Shown: positions 33,401-43,729 of the stretch, piece by piece
Position numbering within the stretch: the first letter of the stretch is position 1
How the letters are laid out: every line of letters starts with the position of its first letter
Made by a program: the position numbers and the translations under genes
Assembly (NCBI GenBank): GCA_963931925.1
Contig: OZ007579.1
Location: forward strand, 47,722,271 to 47,786,270
Reading direction: 5' to 3'
DNA length: 64,000 bases
Source of the DNA: Onchidella celtica
Taxonomy: Eukaryota; Mollusca; Gastropoda; Systellommatophora; Onchidiidae
Notes under the pieces: model-generated
What the model was told of the DNA's origin: nothing
The model's database searches: none
Seen by the model: only the letters and a program-made list of their open reading frames with translations

Positions 33401-34089
33401 AATAATAATTACATTATCAGCGGGTAGTTTTTTTTTTCCTTATAATAGTCTTTTTTATCATGAATCAATCTGTTTAATATTTTTTTTAATCCAACAACAG
33501 TAATAGGGAATAACTGCAGTTTTTGTTGGTTTTTCGTTTTTGTTTTTTTGGTATAGTCAACACCCATACTGGCGGATAAACGCAGGTAGTATCCGCCGAT
33601 AATGATGTGTATAAATAATGGAGACCTTAGAAATTATTTCAGTTTGCCGACACAGATGTAGAAATGGTATGAAATGGTGAGTGGGGCAATGGTTGGGGGG
33701 GGGGGGGGAGAGAGTCCACAGGGCTTTTAATGTTGTTTACTACAAAACGGATGCTCCAAATATCGCGCCCATGTACTATCCCTATTATCTGACACAAATA
33801 GAACTCCTCTCGAAAAAAAATAAAAAAATCATGCGAATGCCAAAGACGAGCAGAGGGGTCCATTCAAAATCATGATACTCACTTCGTGTCTGGTTCTGTT
33901 CGGTCGGGACATCTCGACTTGGTCGTTGGTCCAGGTGACGCTAGAAGTTCTTCTGCAATCGGGTCGTTGCTGTCTCTTCAACTGATGTTTCTTGGGCTAT
34001 GGTGATAGAAAATTGATTCTTTGGTTTCAGATTTTATCTTTCGAGAAATGAATGGCGCGGCGCCGTAAAGCTGGGCGCTGTCGTGTGGA

Positions 34090-34285
34090 CTCTAGGAACG
34101 GAGTGGTAAGATGAGGAACGCTACCTTCCGCCACCAGTCACTCTTTAGAGAGGGAATGTCTCAGAACATAATCTACTGTAATGACATAACCATTGTGTTA
34201 CATTATTGGTCGTGATATCGTACCCGAATAATCAAATTAGGGACGGGTTGGGGGGGGGGGGGGCATCTTACCACTCCGTTCTTGA
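34090..34285. repeat. Short foldback repeat
   Basis: gaacggagtggtaagatg (34096-34113) pairs perfectly with catcttaccactccgttc (34264-34281). The loop is ~150 bp, and the right arm follows a G run. Probably a decayed foldback MITE. Confidence 0.65.
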
Positions 34286-34679
34286 CGACACAGTTAACTA
34301 AATCAGAAACAAGCATCACCTTACAGGTGATCCTCGGTTGTTTCTTTAATTTCATCTCCTGTGACGTGTCACTCCGTCGGTAACATGAGACTTTAGAGCT
34401 GAGACTGAGTGTAACTCCAGAAATTTTTAAGAACTTATTCACGTTATAACAAAATTTGGGTACACATGTAAATATCGAACCAATATGACGTATGATACAC
34501 ACAGAAACGCTATATATTCGGTAAATATGTAGAATCTATACTTGCAGTATACAGTTAATGGTGTAATGGAAAATTGCTTATTGCAGGATAATATGGTATA
34601 GTATAGGCCATAGGGTATGTAGAGTAATATCGAAATAAGATAAGAAACATGTATATAGTACACTGTAAGTAAACATGCT

Positions 34680-35105
34680 TATTTTTTTATTATTGTTTGC
34701 GCTGTAGGAAGATAAAAGGCTCTGACCAAATTTACCTTTGATCCGCTTTTTTGAGACCATTCTGCAGCTTCTAAAATAGTAGAAACTGAAACCCCTGCAC
34801 GTGAAACGGCAGAGATACTTGCTGACCGAGTACTATGGGCTGTAAATGTGGAGGTGTCAATACCTGTCAGACTTAAAACTGCTTTTATCTACCTTGATAA
34901 AGTATCTTTGCTATAGGCTTGTAAGGTTTTTGGTAGCTGAGAAGCAATTTGCTCGTTTGGAAAACTTTTCTGATAGACAGAGGCTGTTCTTTTCATGTAT
35001 TCATGTAGAACACCAATAATGCATAGATTTAGATTACTCTCGAAAGCAAGAAATTTAAATGGTGTCTGATGACAGTATTTCCTGGGATGTTTTAATAAAG
35101 ATGAA
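34680..35105 (-). pseudogene. Tyrosine recombinase fragment (DIRS/Ngaro/Crypton type)
   Basis: The minus strand encodes the C-terminal half of a tyrosine recombinase domain: a PFKFLAFESNLNLCIIGVL segment (~35060-35000), SKDTLSR followed by an in-frame stop where the family has Trp, IKAVLSLTGID, then the catalytic FTAHSTRSASIS (HxxR box, ~34840-34820) and ILEAAEWS. The catalytic tyrosine and the first catalytic Arg are not seen. Such recombinases mobilise DIRS-like retroelements and Crypton elements. The internal stop and missing parts make it a pseudogene. Confidence 0.65.
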
Positions 35106-35859
35106 ATAAAAAATATACACAGGGCTGCCTACCTGAGATTTGCAGAATTCGTATTCGGAAGGTCAAAAATTAGTATTTTGGGGGGAAAATTAGTAATTTC
35201 TAAAAACAGAGAAATCTTAACCCAGGGTACACTGGAAACGTAATTTAGGAGGAAAGGTAGCCTATATCCCGTATGTGCACGTGGAATCCTGTGTGTAGTA
35301 AATGGAAAAGGTAATACAGGGCGTATCCTAAAATGATAAATTCAATAAAAGTATAATGATAGTATATAATATTTTGTATGTCCTCAGTAAGCATAGCACA
35401 TGCGAGTTCGCATGTCTGACCTTGATCCCATTTCTATCACATCTCTAATGTGTATGTGTCTATCTTCCATACCTGCACTAGGCCTATTAGGGTTACTATC
35501 ACGCAAAAACCGTTATCACTGAATGAAATTTGATACCCCGCCCCACACGAGCGAAGAAAAACAAAATCTGCTCAGCCTAATCGGTCAAGTTGTGTCTAGA
35601 CTGTCGTACACGAGTGGACCAATCAGGTTCATGACGATCTGGGTAGTCAAGCTTTGTTTTTCAGCTTCAAGTGGTTGATAAGAAAGTGAAAGTAGGTCTA
35701 GCGTTGTTTACGAACAGCAGACGACTTCCTTCTAGTCAAGCAAGATGGCCGACGGGGTCAGCGGTAGCTTAAACTTTGCCCTCGATCTGGAATAGGAGTG
35801 TGCTATCGCATCTAGTCAGTGTATTATATCTATGGTACTGACATAGTGCATGTTATGCT

Positions 35860-36715
35860 GATCACCGTGGTTTTTGAATTTTTAAAATCGGATGATAAAA
35901 GCAAAGGTTATGACTTTTTAAAGGTTTCGTAATTGCGCATTGTGCAGCTAGTGTTGTGTGATATTGTACAATATTGACTATTTTCCATCAATCTGATTGT
36001 GATTTTGACTTCGCCATGGTATTTGCCATAAAATTTCCCTCCAGAGTGCAAAGTTACATAACCATATTCCCATAAATAAATGTTTTATTAAATTTTTAAT
36101 GCAAAATTCTACAAAAATGTTTACCATGGCCACCTTAATACAATGTAAATTACTATAATATGAGCTATATGTGAGTGTGCATGAGAAAACCAGGCTTAAG
36201 TCGGCAACATGACATTTTGAGTTCTGTACATACGTGTATAATAAAAGACAAAGCACATTTCTGATAAATTGAAGTCAGTGATCCCCCTAAAACAAGATTT
36301 TGAGAAAACGGCATTTAACCCTAATTGGCAATAGCCGATTAAATCAGCTAATTGATCAAGTAACATTGGAGTGATTGTTGTTAGGAGACCGTAGTCTAAT
36401 TACAAAGCTGTTAGAGTAGTGTTCAATGCTCATCTACAGTTTATCCTGTAACATGCCACGGTCCCCTAAACAACAGCCAAGTTGGAAGTTTGTGTCGGAC
36501 CAATATTTTCACTTCAAAGCCGTTTTTCTCAAAATCAGCTCTGCCGACTTAAGCCTGGTTTTCTTATCCACAATTTCATTTGATTGTGCAATCATTTTTA
36601 TCAAATTTTCGTCAAGAATTTTGCTGATTTTCGTGGCTTTAAAAGACCATAACTTTTATATTTTTTATCTGATTTTAAAAATTCAAAAACGAGCACATTT
36701 CAAATTGGATAGGCT
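35860..36715. mobile_element. Foldback element, interrupted arms
   Basis: agaaaaccaggcttaagtcg (36183-36202) pairs with cgacttaagcctggttttct (36545-36564). Outer words tgaatttttaaaatcggatg (35875) and tctgattttaaaaattcaaa (36667) also pair, as do ttttgagaaaac (36298) and gtttttctcaaaat (36522). The arms are unequal, so insertions or deletions have occurred. Non-coding. Confidence 0.6.
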
Positions 36716-36759
36716 TTCGTTCCGTACAAAAAATGCTTTAACCTTACTACTTAAACAGA

Positions 36760-36965
36760 TTTTACAGGTTCGAAAGAATTCTTAGGTCTATATGTTCAAA
36801 TAAATTTTGAGATTTCCATGTCCGGGTGAATTCTCAATTTATGTCTGAAAGAATTCTTAGATCACCGTACGAACAGACTCTTAAATTGCCAGGTCTGAGT
36901 GAATTTTCAACATAGGTCTGAAAGATTTTGTTTCGAGATCTAGATCTATATGTACTTACTTCCGT
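36760..36965. repeat. Short diverged tandem repeat
   Basis: Repeated words gaaagaattcttag(g/a)tc and (g)tgaattctcaa, unit ~70 bp, about three units. Related words (gaattcactcggacatggaa) make up the arrays at 43.38-43.72 and 51.64-51.98 kb. Confidence 0.5.
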
Positions 36966-37735
36966 ACTTGATGTTGTGTCCCTGCTACGAATGAAGTACG
37001 ACGCCGGTCACATCCCCTTTAAATACTCTTTCCTGTCCGGAAGTCTCGGACGAGGCGAGATATTATATTAAGGCTGGGCCGAATCAACGAATTGGATTAT
37101 TCTCGAATCCGAACATTCTGTGACCCCGATTCGTCGAACACGCATTTCAAATTCGAACCAATGAAATGCAGAGAAATATTCGGTGCTTCCCACAATAGTA
37201 AGAGGTCAATTCGGGCTCAATAGTAGAAAACAAGATTTTGGGGAAAACCCAGCTAGTTGAATGTAGGTCAGCCATCAAACAGAGTGGTGAGTGGAGAAGG
37301 TGAGGCAAACAACTGGCCATGAGTAAAGCTCAGACTACTCATATCAACTGAATAGTACGAAATGCGATGTTTGTCTCACTTAAGAGCAAGGTTAAGGTCA
37401 CAGAATTTGGGAATTTTTGGTAAAGTTGGTGAAGCCTATTCAACCCAATTCGTTTCTCTTAGCGTTGATTAGAATTTGCGAATCTGACCTTGATGCAATA
37501 TTGATTATATCAACCCTCGTCCCGCGTTGAGAGAACTCGCCCACGTAACGCCCCGTGCGGGGATAGCCAGCGGCCAGTCAGCCGATCGTTCGCGTGTTGC
37601 CGATAACCTCGGCGGTCGGGTCAATCGAGTCCTTGTGAACACCTGTATCGCGTATACTTCAGGACGCAATAACAACAATAGTGGTGGATAAATGGTAAGG
37701 GAGCCCTATGATATTTGGATAAAGTACTTGTGATG
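36966..37735. other. No gene seen; GC-rich patch
   Basis: Includes an ATTCG-rich repeat (37080-37160) of the kind also seen at 44.08-44.20 kb, and a CpG-rich patch at 37510-37650. The CpG patch could be a promoter, but no adjoining exon is recognised. Confidence 0.3.
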
Positions 37736-37748
37736 ATATGCAGTAGGC

Positions 37749-37754
37749 TTTATT
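37749..37754 (-). promoter_or_regulatory. Poly(A) signal AATAAA
   Basis: Canonical hexamer on the minus strand, 20 bases after the last stop of the AT-rich gene. Its placement supports that strand and gene end. Confidence 0.55.
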
Positions 37755-37773
37755 GTGAAATGGAAGGCCCAAA

Positions 37774-38543
37774 TCAAGAGTTTTCTGCATTTACATGCCG
37801 TTTAACACATGTTTTATCATTTTCCCAAGACCTCTGCGCTTTTTCTGTCCCTATGTCAGCTTTCAATTCATTAGGCATATTTCGGATTTTGTAATCATCT
37901 TTTTGTTTTTTCACAATTATTCGAAAATCTTTTGAATCATTTCCCGAAAAACTCATTTGTGTAATCCATCCATAATTTCTTTGTTATTAAAAGATTCTAA
38001 AACTTTACCTTCAATAATTATAGTTGAGCCTACCGGAAAGTCTTCAAGAATCTTTTTTTCATTCTCAAATTCACAATTAAAAGTTAGAATGGTGCGTAGC
38101 TCATCCTTAACGTTTGAAAGAAAATATTCCTCATCATGGCGTTTTAAAACTGTTGTCTCTCTATATCTAGGAAGTGGAACCAAACTTCCTATAATTCGAC
38201 CTGAATTGTAAACTTTTAGTAATATTTTGTTATTTCCTTTAGTTGATACTTTATCGCTTCTTAATTGAATATCTACACCCCATTCATGTTTGGTTGGTAT
38301 AACTTTAAGTTTTTCATCAACATTTATAAGATTCACAGGTTTATCTTTTACTTCACTAATAAATTTAGGAGGTGATGAATCTACAATTTCATTTCTAACA
38401 TATATACCTTCTTCATTTAATTTGAAACAATATATGGAATCTTTCTTTCCATTTTCATTAAAACCTTCAACATTTTCCAAATCATCTAGATTGGTTGCAT
38501 ACTTATGAATTGGAATAATAGTTGTTGTTGAGTCTCCACTAGA
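37774..38543 (-). CDS. AT-rich gene of unknown function, last exon
   Basis: The minus strand has a long open stretch, 38543 to the stop at 37953 (196 codons), beginning just after a splice-acceptor-like gcatttttag. A second frame of 60 codons (37956-37774) opens at an ATG overlapping that stop as ATGA. The codon content is strongly A/T at third positions and the protein is rich in Lys, Glu, Asn and Ile. I recognise no domain; the text alternates short hydrophobic strands with charged turns (IIIEGKVLES, FRIIVKKQKDDYKI). A poly(A) signal AATAAA (37754-37749) follows the second stop by 20 bases. So this looks like a genuine terminal exon, possibly with a one-base frameshift between its parts. 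Alternatives: a captured viral or mobile-element gene, or a real stop with the second frame as 3' UTR. Confidence 0.5.
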
Positions 38544-38737
38544 CTAAAAATGCCCGAACTTATCGACAGACATTTTTAAGGACTGAAATAAACTGTTATT
38601 ATTATTTGCTCTAAATTGCATTATGACTCGTTGGTGTCAAGAATGTGTTCATGTTTGTATTAATAATTTATGATATCTGATGACAGTGATGAAGAACAGG
38701 CTGAAATAAACTGTGGTCTTGACTTGTTTTTTTTTTA

Positions 38738-38960
38738 AAAGTAGGGGGTATAATCTGGACTGGGGGGGGGGGTATAGTCTGGCCTAGCCCAAAGTAACCC
38801 CGGGGTATAAACTGGCCTAGCCCAGAATATACCCCGGGGTATATTTTGGGCTAGGCCAGTTTAACCCCGGGTATATTCTGGACGGGGGGTATATTTTGGC
38901 CTGTTACACCGGGTATAGTCTGGGCAGGGGGTATATTTTGGCTTGTTACACCGGCATAAA
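38738..38960. repeat. Hairpin minisatellite (hinge), left outer end
   Basis: Made of words ggtataa, ctggcctagccca, taccccggggta and their complements. The segment aactggcctagcccagaata (38808) pairs with tattttgggctaggccagtt (38843) around taccccggggta. Preceded by a G run. The same block ends the right arm and lies between the 2.3-kb units downstream. Confidence 0.85.
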
Positions 38961-39124
38961 AAAAAACTTCGCTTTTTCAATCGTAGAACATAAGAATTAT
39001 TTGCCTAATAATGCAGGCGATTTTCGCAAATTTTGCAGGATTTTGCGGAAAACCACAGATTTTGCGGCCGCGATGCGGAAAAGGTGAAATTTTGCCGCCG
39101 CAACCAATGCAAAAAAACTTCGGG

Positions 39125-39245
39125 GGCAGAGGCTTTAGGACCGCCTGCGTGCAGGAAATCACAAGTGGGTGGCGCCCCTGGCAAGTTAGTCCTCTAGGTG
39201 AATATTTTTGTAGTAAGTGCAAGGCTCAGAACTTTAAGTAGGTAC
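39125..39245 (-). mobile_element. MITE family X core, left arm
   Basis: The minus strand matches the interior of the 32.96-kb copy (ttcacctagaggactaactt, gccaggggcgccacccactt). The ends are not clearly present. Confidence 0.5.
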
Positions 39246-39759
39246 CAGACTAAAGTATTGTAGGTTAACTCATATTTTAGTGTTGCAGGTCAAAAGCATA
39301 TTATTGTTCTGCTTATATTTTCCATGTCGTCACTACGATGGACGCCGAGCCCCTTTTACTATTGATAAAGGGAGTCACCTGTGGCTGACTTTTCTGGGAG
39401 TCGAGGGTTTTGCAGAGCGGTCCAAATGGTATCGTGCACATAACGGTGACCAGACTCAGGTAGAATAAACATTTTTTGTTAAATTTGATTCTTGTTGTGT
39501 GGATTTTTGAATTATTTTCATCCAAAAGTTAAGTAATAGTGTCTAAGTAGTAGACATAGTTGCTGTGTTCACTTGCCTTCGTGTTCTGCTATCGTTGGGG
39601 AAACAGGGTCTAGGACTAAAAACCCTTACTCGAAACCATCGAGCAAATAATCTAGCTTTTCATCTCTGTCGAATTACATATTCGTGTTCTAAGAATGGTT
39701 TTCAATGTTATTTCCACGTATATCAGATGTGACGATCGTCTTAAACTGTATAGTTTATC

Positions 39760-40622
39760 CAGGGGCGAGGCTTCCTCATAATCAAATAATCAGTGATTAC
39801 CCTTCGAATATTAATTCTAGAATTACTACGCTTTTCAGATCGAGCCCAACTCCAAGTCCATTTAGTCAGTTCAGCATTCTATTCTACCTTGCTATTTTTG
39901 GTTTGTTGTTATTTTACGTACTTTTGCAGGTTTTTCACTATGCGGTCGTTTTCATCCCAATCGAAAGGTAAAGAGTAGAGTGAAAGAGTTTGTGTGGATC
40001 TTTTTTTTTTTTTCTGTTTGAGGTAATCTAAGAATAATTTACTCTACGCACAGCATGAGCTATCAAAGAATAATAATTATTATAGTCTAGATCTAGATAT
40101 AACTGTGATCAAAATCAGTCGAACGTATTAAGAACATCAATTCACTTGATAGGTCGCTCGAACCTAAACCGCAACGGCAGATAGCCACTTCTCCGAAATC
40201 GCTACACATTGTTGTGTCACAGAGATGCCATTTAAGCACTTTCTACCATTTAATGTTAATGGGTCCTTTCCGAGAAACTTTATGAGATGGTAGAATAACA
40301 AAATCTCTGGCTATGAATATGACAATATAAACGTGCTGTTCAAATTATATTTTAAAAAATGGGTGAAAAATATGCGTTTATAAGTCTGTTAGTATGAATG
40401 AATAGTTTTTTCAGATTGGTTTGGCTTGTAAATTGCTGCATTCCTGTCCTGTTGACAAGAATAGTCCGCTCTTCAGATTTTTGCAGTGCCTAGCAACCGT
40501 TTCATTGTTTTAGTCGCTGCATTTATAATTATGTACGTATGATGTAGCGATACGTCCGTTTATGGGGATCTTACTAGCTTAAATTCTGATTACCCTCTGC
40601 AGAGGGCCACGCTTCGCCCCTG
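39760..40622. mobile_element. hAT-like element, copy 2, left arm
   Basis: Starts CAGGGGCGAGGCTTC, ends CGCTTCGCCCCTG, flanked by the perfect 8-bp repeat agtttatc (39752-39759 and 40623-40630). 863 bp, non-coding. Nearly the same sequence as 30.64-31.72 kb but lacking ~200 bp internally. It inserted before the palindrome formed, because the other arm has it with the same flanks. Confidence 0.9.
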
Positions 40623-40924
40623 AGTTTATCGCATCTTGATGGAAAGAAAAAACGTGAGATATGATACCCAACAATAGGTCACTTGCATTTCTGACGTACA
40701 TATTGTATCATTGTTAATTTTTGGAATGTTTTGATGTACCATTGACATCCAGTTTCATACGTTAATGTTTACATAGTAGTTATGTAATGGGTGTCATTTT
40801 TAAGCCGAGGTTGGTTTACTAATAGTACGATGTCATTGGGAGTAAGGATACATGTACCAACTAGTGTAATGATTAATTATACCGATGACTTTGTAAACTT
40901 AGATCTAAAATAAAGAAAACTTAC

Positions 40925-41291
40925 TTTGCTCTTGTGGTGTCTGCTGCATCATTGTTTGTAGTTTCTTATATAGATCTAACAATTCTGTCAGAACTGTACT
41001 GAGAATTCCCTCTAACATGCATGGGTGCCAGACCTCCATTATATAGACCCTTTCAACTTCCGCGTTACGGTTGTTTGCGGGGAGCCGCACGGCTTCGAAA
41101 AGCACCGTGTAGGGCAAAAACCTCAACTTGCCTTGATGATGGCATCTGAATATGTGCACATTCAAAGCAAAGGTGCATTTTTATGCCAGAACCAGCACGT
41201 AAGGGTTTGTACAGTTGGGTGCCCAACAAGAGGATGGCATCGTTCGACCGTTGTCCACCGCTTCCGCCCTACAAGTGGGGCACCCCGCCAT
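40925..41291 (-). other. CpG-rich exon candidate, left arm
   Basis: Mirror of 53992-54358. See that entry; the minus strand reads ATGGCGGGG at 41291 and ends at a gtaagt donor below 40925. Confidence 0.35.
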
Positions 41292-42513
41292 TTTGTTTGC
41301 AAATCACGTGATATGGAGGACGGTAAATTAAAAGGGTCTATACCGGATTTCAGGTTTCATTATTTTTGCAAAAAAACCTTTACTAGTTTCGCGAAGTGAA
41401 GAATTAAGAAACAAAACAAAACGAAAAAGCGACAGCGTGCGAGTTCGAGATGTCGGCCCTATCATTTTGTGCCTATTTTTATCATTCACCGTGTTCGAAG
41501 GCGTATCGTCAACATAGTGCTACCGTTGTGTTCTGCCTGATTCGCAGTATTAGATCGAGCGATTCATATGCGTTAGCTGCTCTTCATCGCGCTGACAATA
41601 ACGCAGGGTCACGAGACGACGTACCGTGTCCAGTCAAGACCATTATGGTCAAGATCCGCTTGTTCCGCGTATCGTATGAATGAACATAGCGCCCATCATG
41701 TGATTCGCTGATTTTGTGTGTCAGGCCTACACCAGAATTAATGCTTTAGATGTCTGCAATGGTAGATCTACTCGAACTTTTATTGACGATTGACGATGGA
41801 TACTTTCGTTTGGAATGCCCGGTTGCTTGGTTCCGAGTATTGTAAATGTGGAATGTGTAGTGCAAACTGATTTGACGTGTTACTGCTGTTACGCAAAAAC
41901 CTAGACTACAGATCAAGGTCGAGCAGGCCCCCTAGATCTGTACCGATAGACGTTGTACAGCTACTAATAATCATTTTACTAGATCAACCCGATGATGGAT
42001 GCTTTAGTTTAGAAATGCCTAAAGGGATTCGCCATAGATTCTTCTAGTTCTCCGGCATCAATATCATCGGCATAGCCGGATTTCACTCCATGTAGTTCAA
42101 TAAACAGTACTTACACGTCAAGCGTGAGTGAGGCCTATTATAACCATGGGGGCCGTAAGCTAGTGTGAGTGAAGCAACGGCATACTGTTAAATCCGTGTT
42201 TTCATGTGTACGGAAACGAAAACGTCGAAAACTCACGAAGTACATCTATTATATATTTCACTATTTGATGGGCTTTCGACGTTTCCGTTGTTGTTTGGGT
42301 GTTTCCTTTTCCCTACACACGAATACTAGCATAACGGTGTTGAATTGAAAAGGAGACAACAGGGTCTATTTTATTGGACCAAGATACACAAATATATAGT
42401 ATATAATACATGTATCATTAATAAACATGCACAAAAGCCGTAGTTACATGTTTTGTCTGTTGGGTGTTTGTGATAGGTTGTACAAACTTATTGGGGACAT
42501 TTTTCCACATTCG
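41292..42513. other. Arm interior, no gene recognised
   Basis: Contains a CpG-rich 77-codon frame (41450-41683) without a known domain and an inverted pair around 42210-42290 (cgaaaacgtcgaaaa and tttcgacgtttccg). Mirrored at 52770-53991. Confidence 0.3.
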
Positions 42514-43026
42514 CAGGGTGATTAAAAAAGAATGAACTGATTTTATGAGCATTGCCTGTGATACAAAAAGAATGAACCGATTTTATGAGCATTCCTCATA
42601 AAATCAGTTCATTCTTTTTTAATCACAGGCAATGCTCATAAAATCGGTTCATTCTTTTTCAATCACAGGCAATGCTCATAAAATCGGTTCATTCTTTTTG
42701 AATCACAGGCAATGCTCATAAAATCGGTTCATTCTTTTTCAATCACAGGCAATGCTCATAAAATCGGTTTATTCTTTTTGAATCACAGGCAATGCTCATA
42801 AAATCGGTTCATTCTTTTTGAATCACAGGCAATGCTCATAAAATCGGTTCATTCTTTTTGAATCACAGGCAATGCTCATAAAATCGGTTCATGCTTTTTG
42901 TATCACAGGCAATGCTCATAAAATCGGTTCATTCTTTTTGTATCGCGGGCAATGCTCATAAAATCGGTTCATTCTTTTTTAATCACCCTGCTCATAAAAT
43001 CAGTTCATTCTTTTTGAATCACCCTG
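42514..43026. repeat. 40-bp tandem array with internal inversion, left
   Basis: Unit core ggcaatgctcataaaatcgg followed by ttcattctttttgaatcaca. About two units run in one orientation (42514-42595), then the direction flips at gagcattcctcat and about ten units run the other way. The ends are cagggtgatt and aatcaccctg, an inverted pair resembling transposon termini. No spacer variation, so it is not a CRISPR array. Confidence 0.9.
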
Positions 43027-43379
43027 CATATAACTAGGAAATAAAATTCATCTCGTAGAACAAAAACTGCTGCAGTCACACACATTGTACGTACATGAAC
43101 AAGGAAAGTTGTAGACGTGCACAAACTACTTAGCAACAGTAGTACATTATTGTGACATGTAAAGTGTTTTGTTCTCCGATATTTAAAATTTGCCTTTATA
43201 CGACATTGGTGTACACGCTTTGGGTGTCATTTGGTTGCTAGGTCTGTTGTTTCATCACTGCGTTGCTCGGTGCCTGCGATTTCAGGTTTGGCTGATGTGG
43301 CCAAAGTGATTTTCAGGTTTCAGATGGCTCCGTCGCTGGCACCCATGAACATGGAAAACTAAGAAATTATTTATACATA

Positions 43380-43720
43380 GATCTAAGAATGCTTTGCATT
43401 TAAATTGAGATTTAACTGGGACCTGCAAATCTAAGAATTTATTCTTACATGTAGATTCAAACATTCTTTGGATTATCTAAAAGTTCTTTCGGACCTGTAG
43501 ATTTTATTGAAGAATTCACTTGCACATGGAAATCTATGAATTTATTCATAACTCGATCTAAGGGAGTTCTTTCTGGCCTATAAGCCTATTGAGAATTCAC
43601 TCGGACATGGAAATCTAAGAATTAATTCGAACGGGTAGATCTGAAGGTACTTTTGCTGCAGAGTCTACCAAAGAATTCACTCACAAATGGAAATATAAGA
43701 AAATCCTTTCACACTTGGGG
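43380..43720. repeat. ~95-bp diverged tandem repeat, left arm
   Basis: Repeated words gaattcact(c/t)(g)gacatggaaatcta and gtagatct with agttctttc; three to four units. Mirrored at 51640-51983 and related to 36760-36965. Confidence 0.6.
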
Positions 43721-43729
43721 CTGCCTGAA

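Noticed and set aside
42514-43026. Regular 40-bp repeats resembling a CRISPR array
   Set aside because: The whole 40-bp unit repeats with no variable spacers, it flips orientation, and the genome is clearly eukaryotic.
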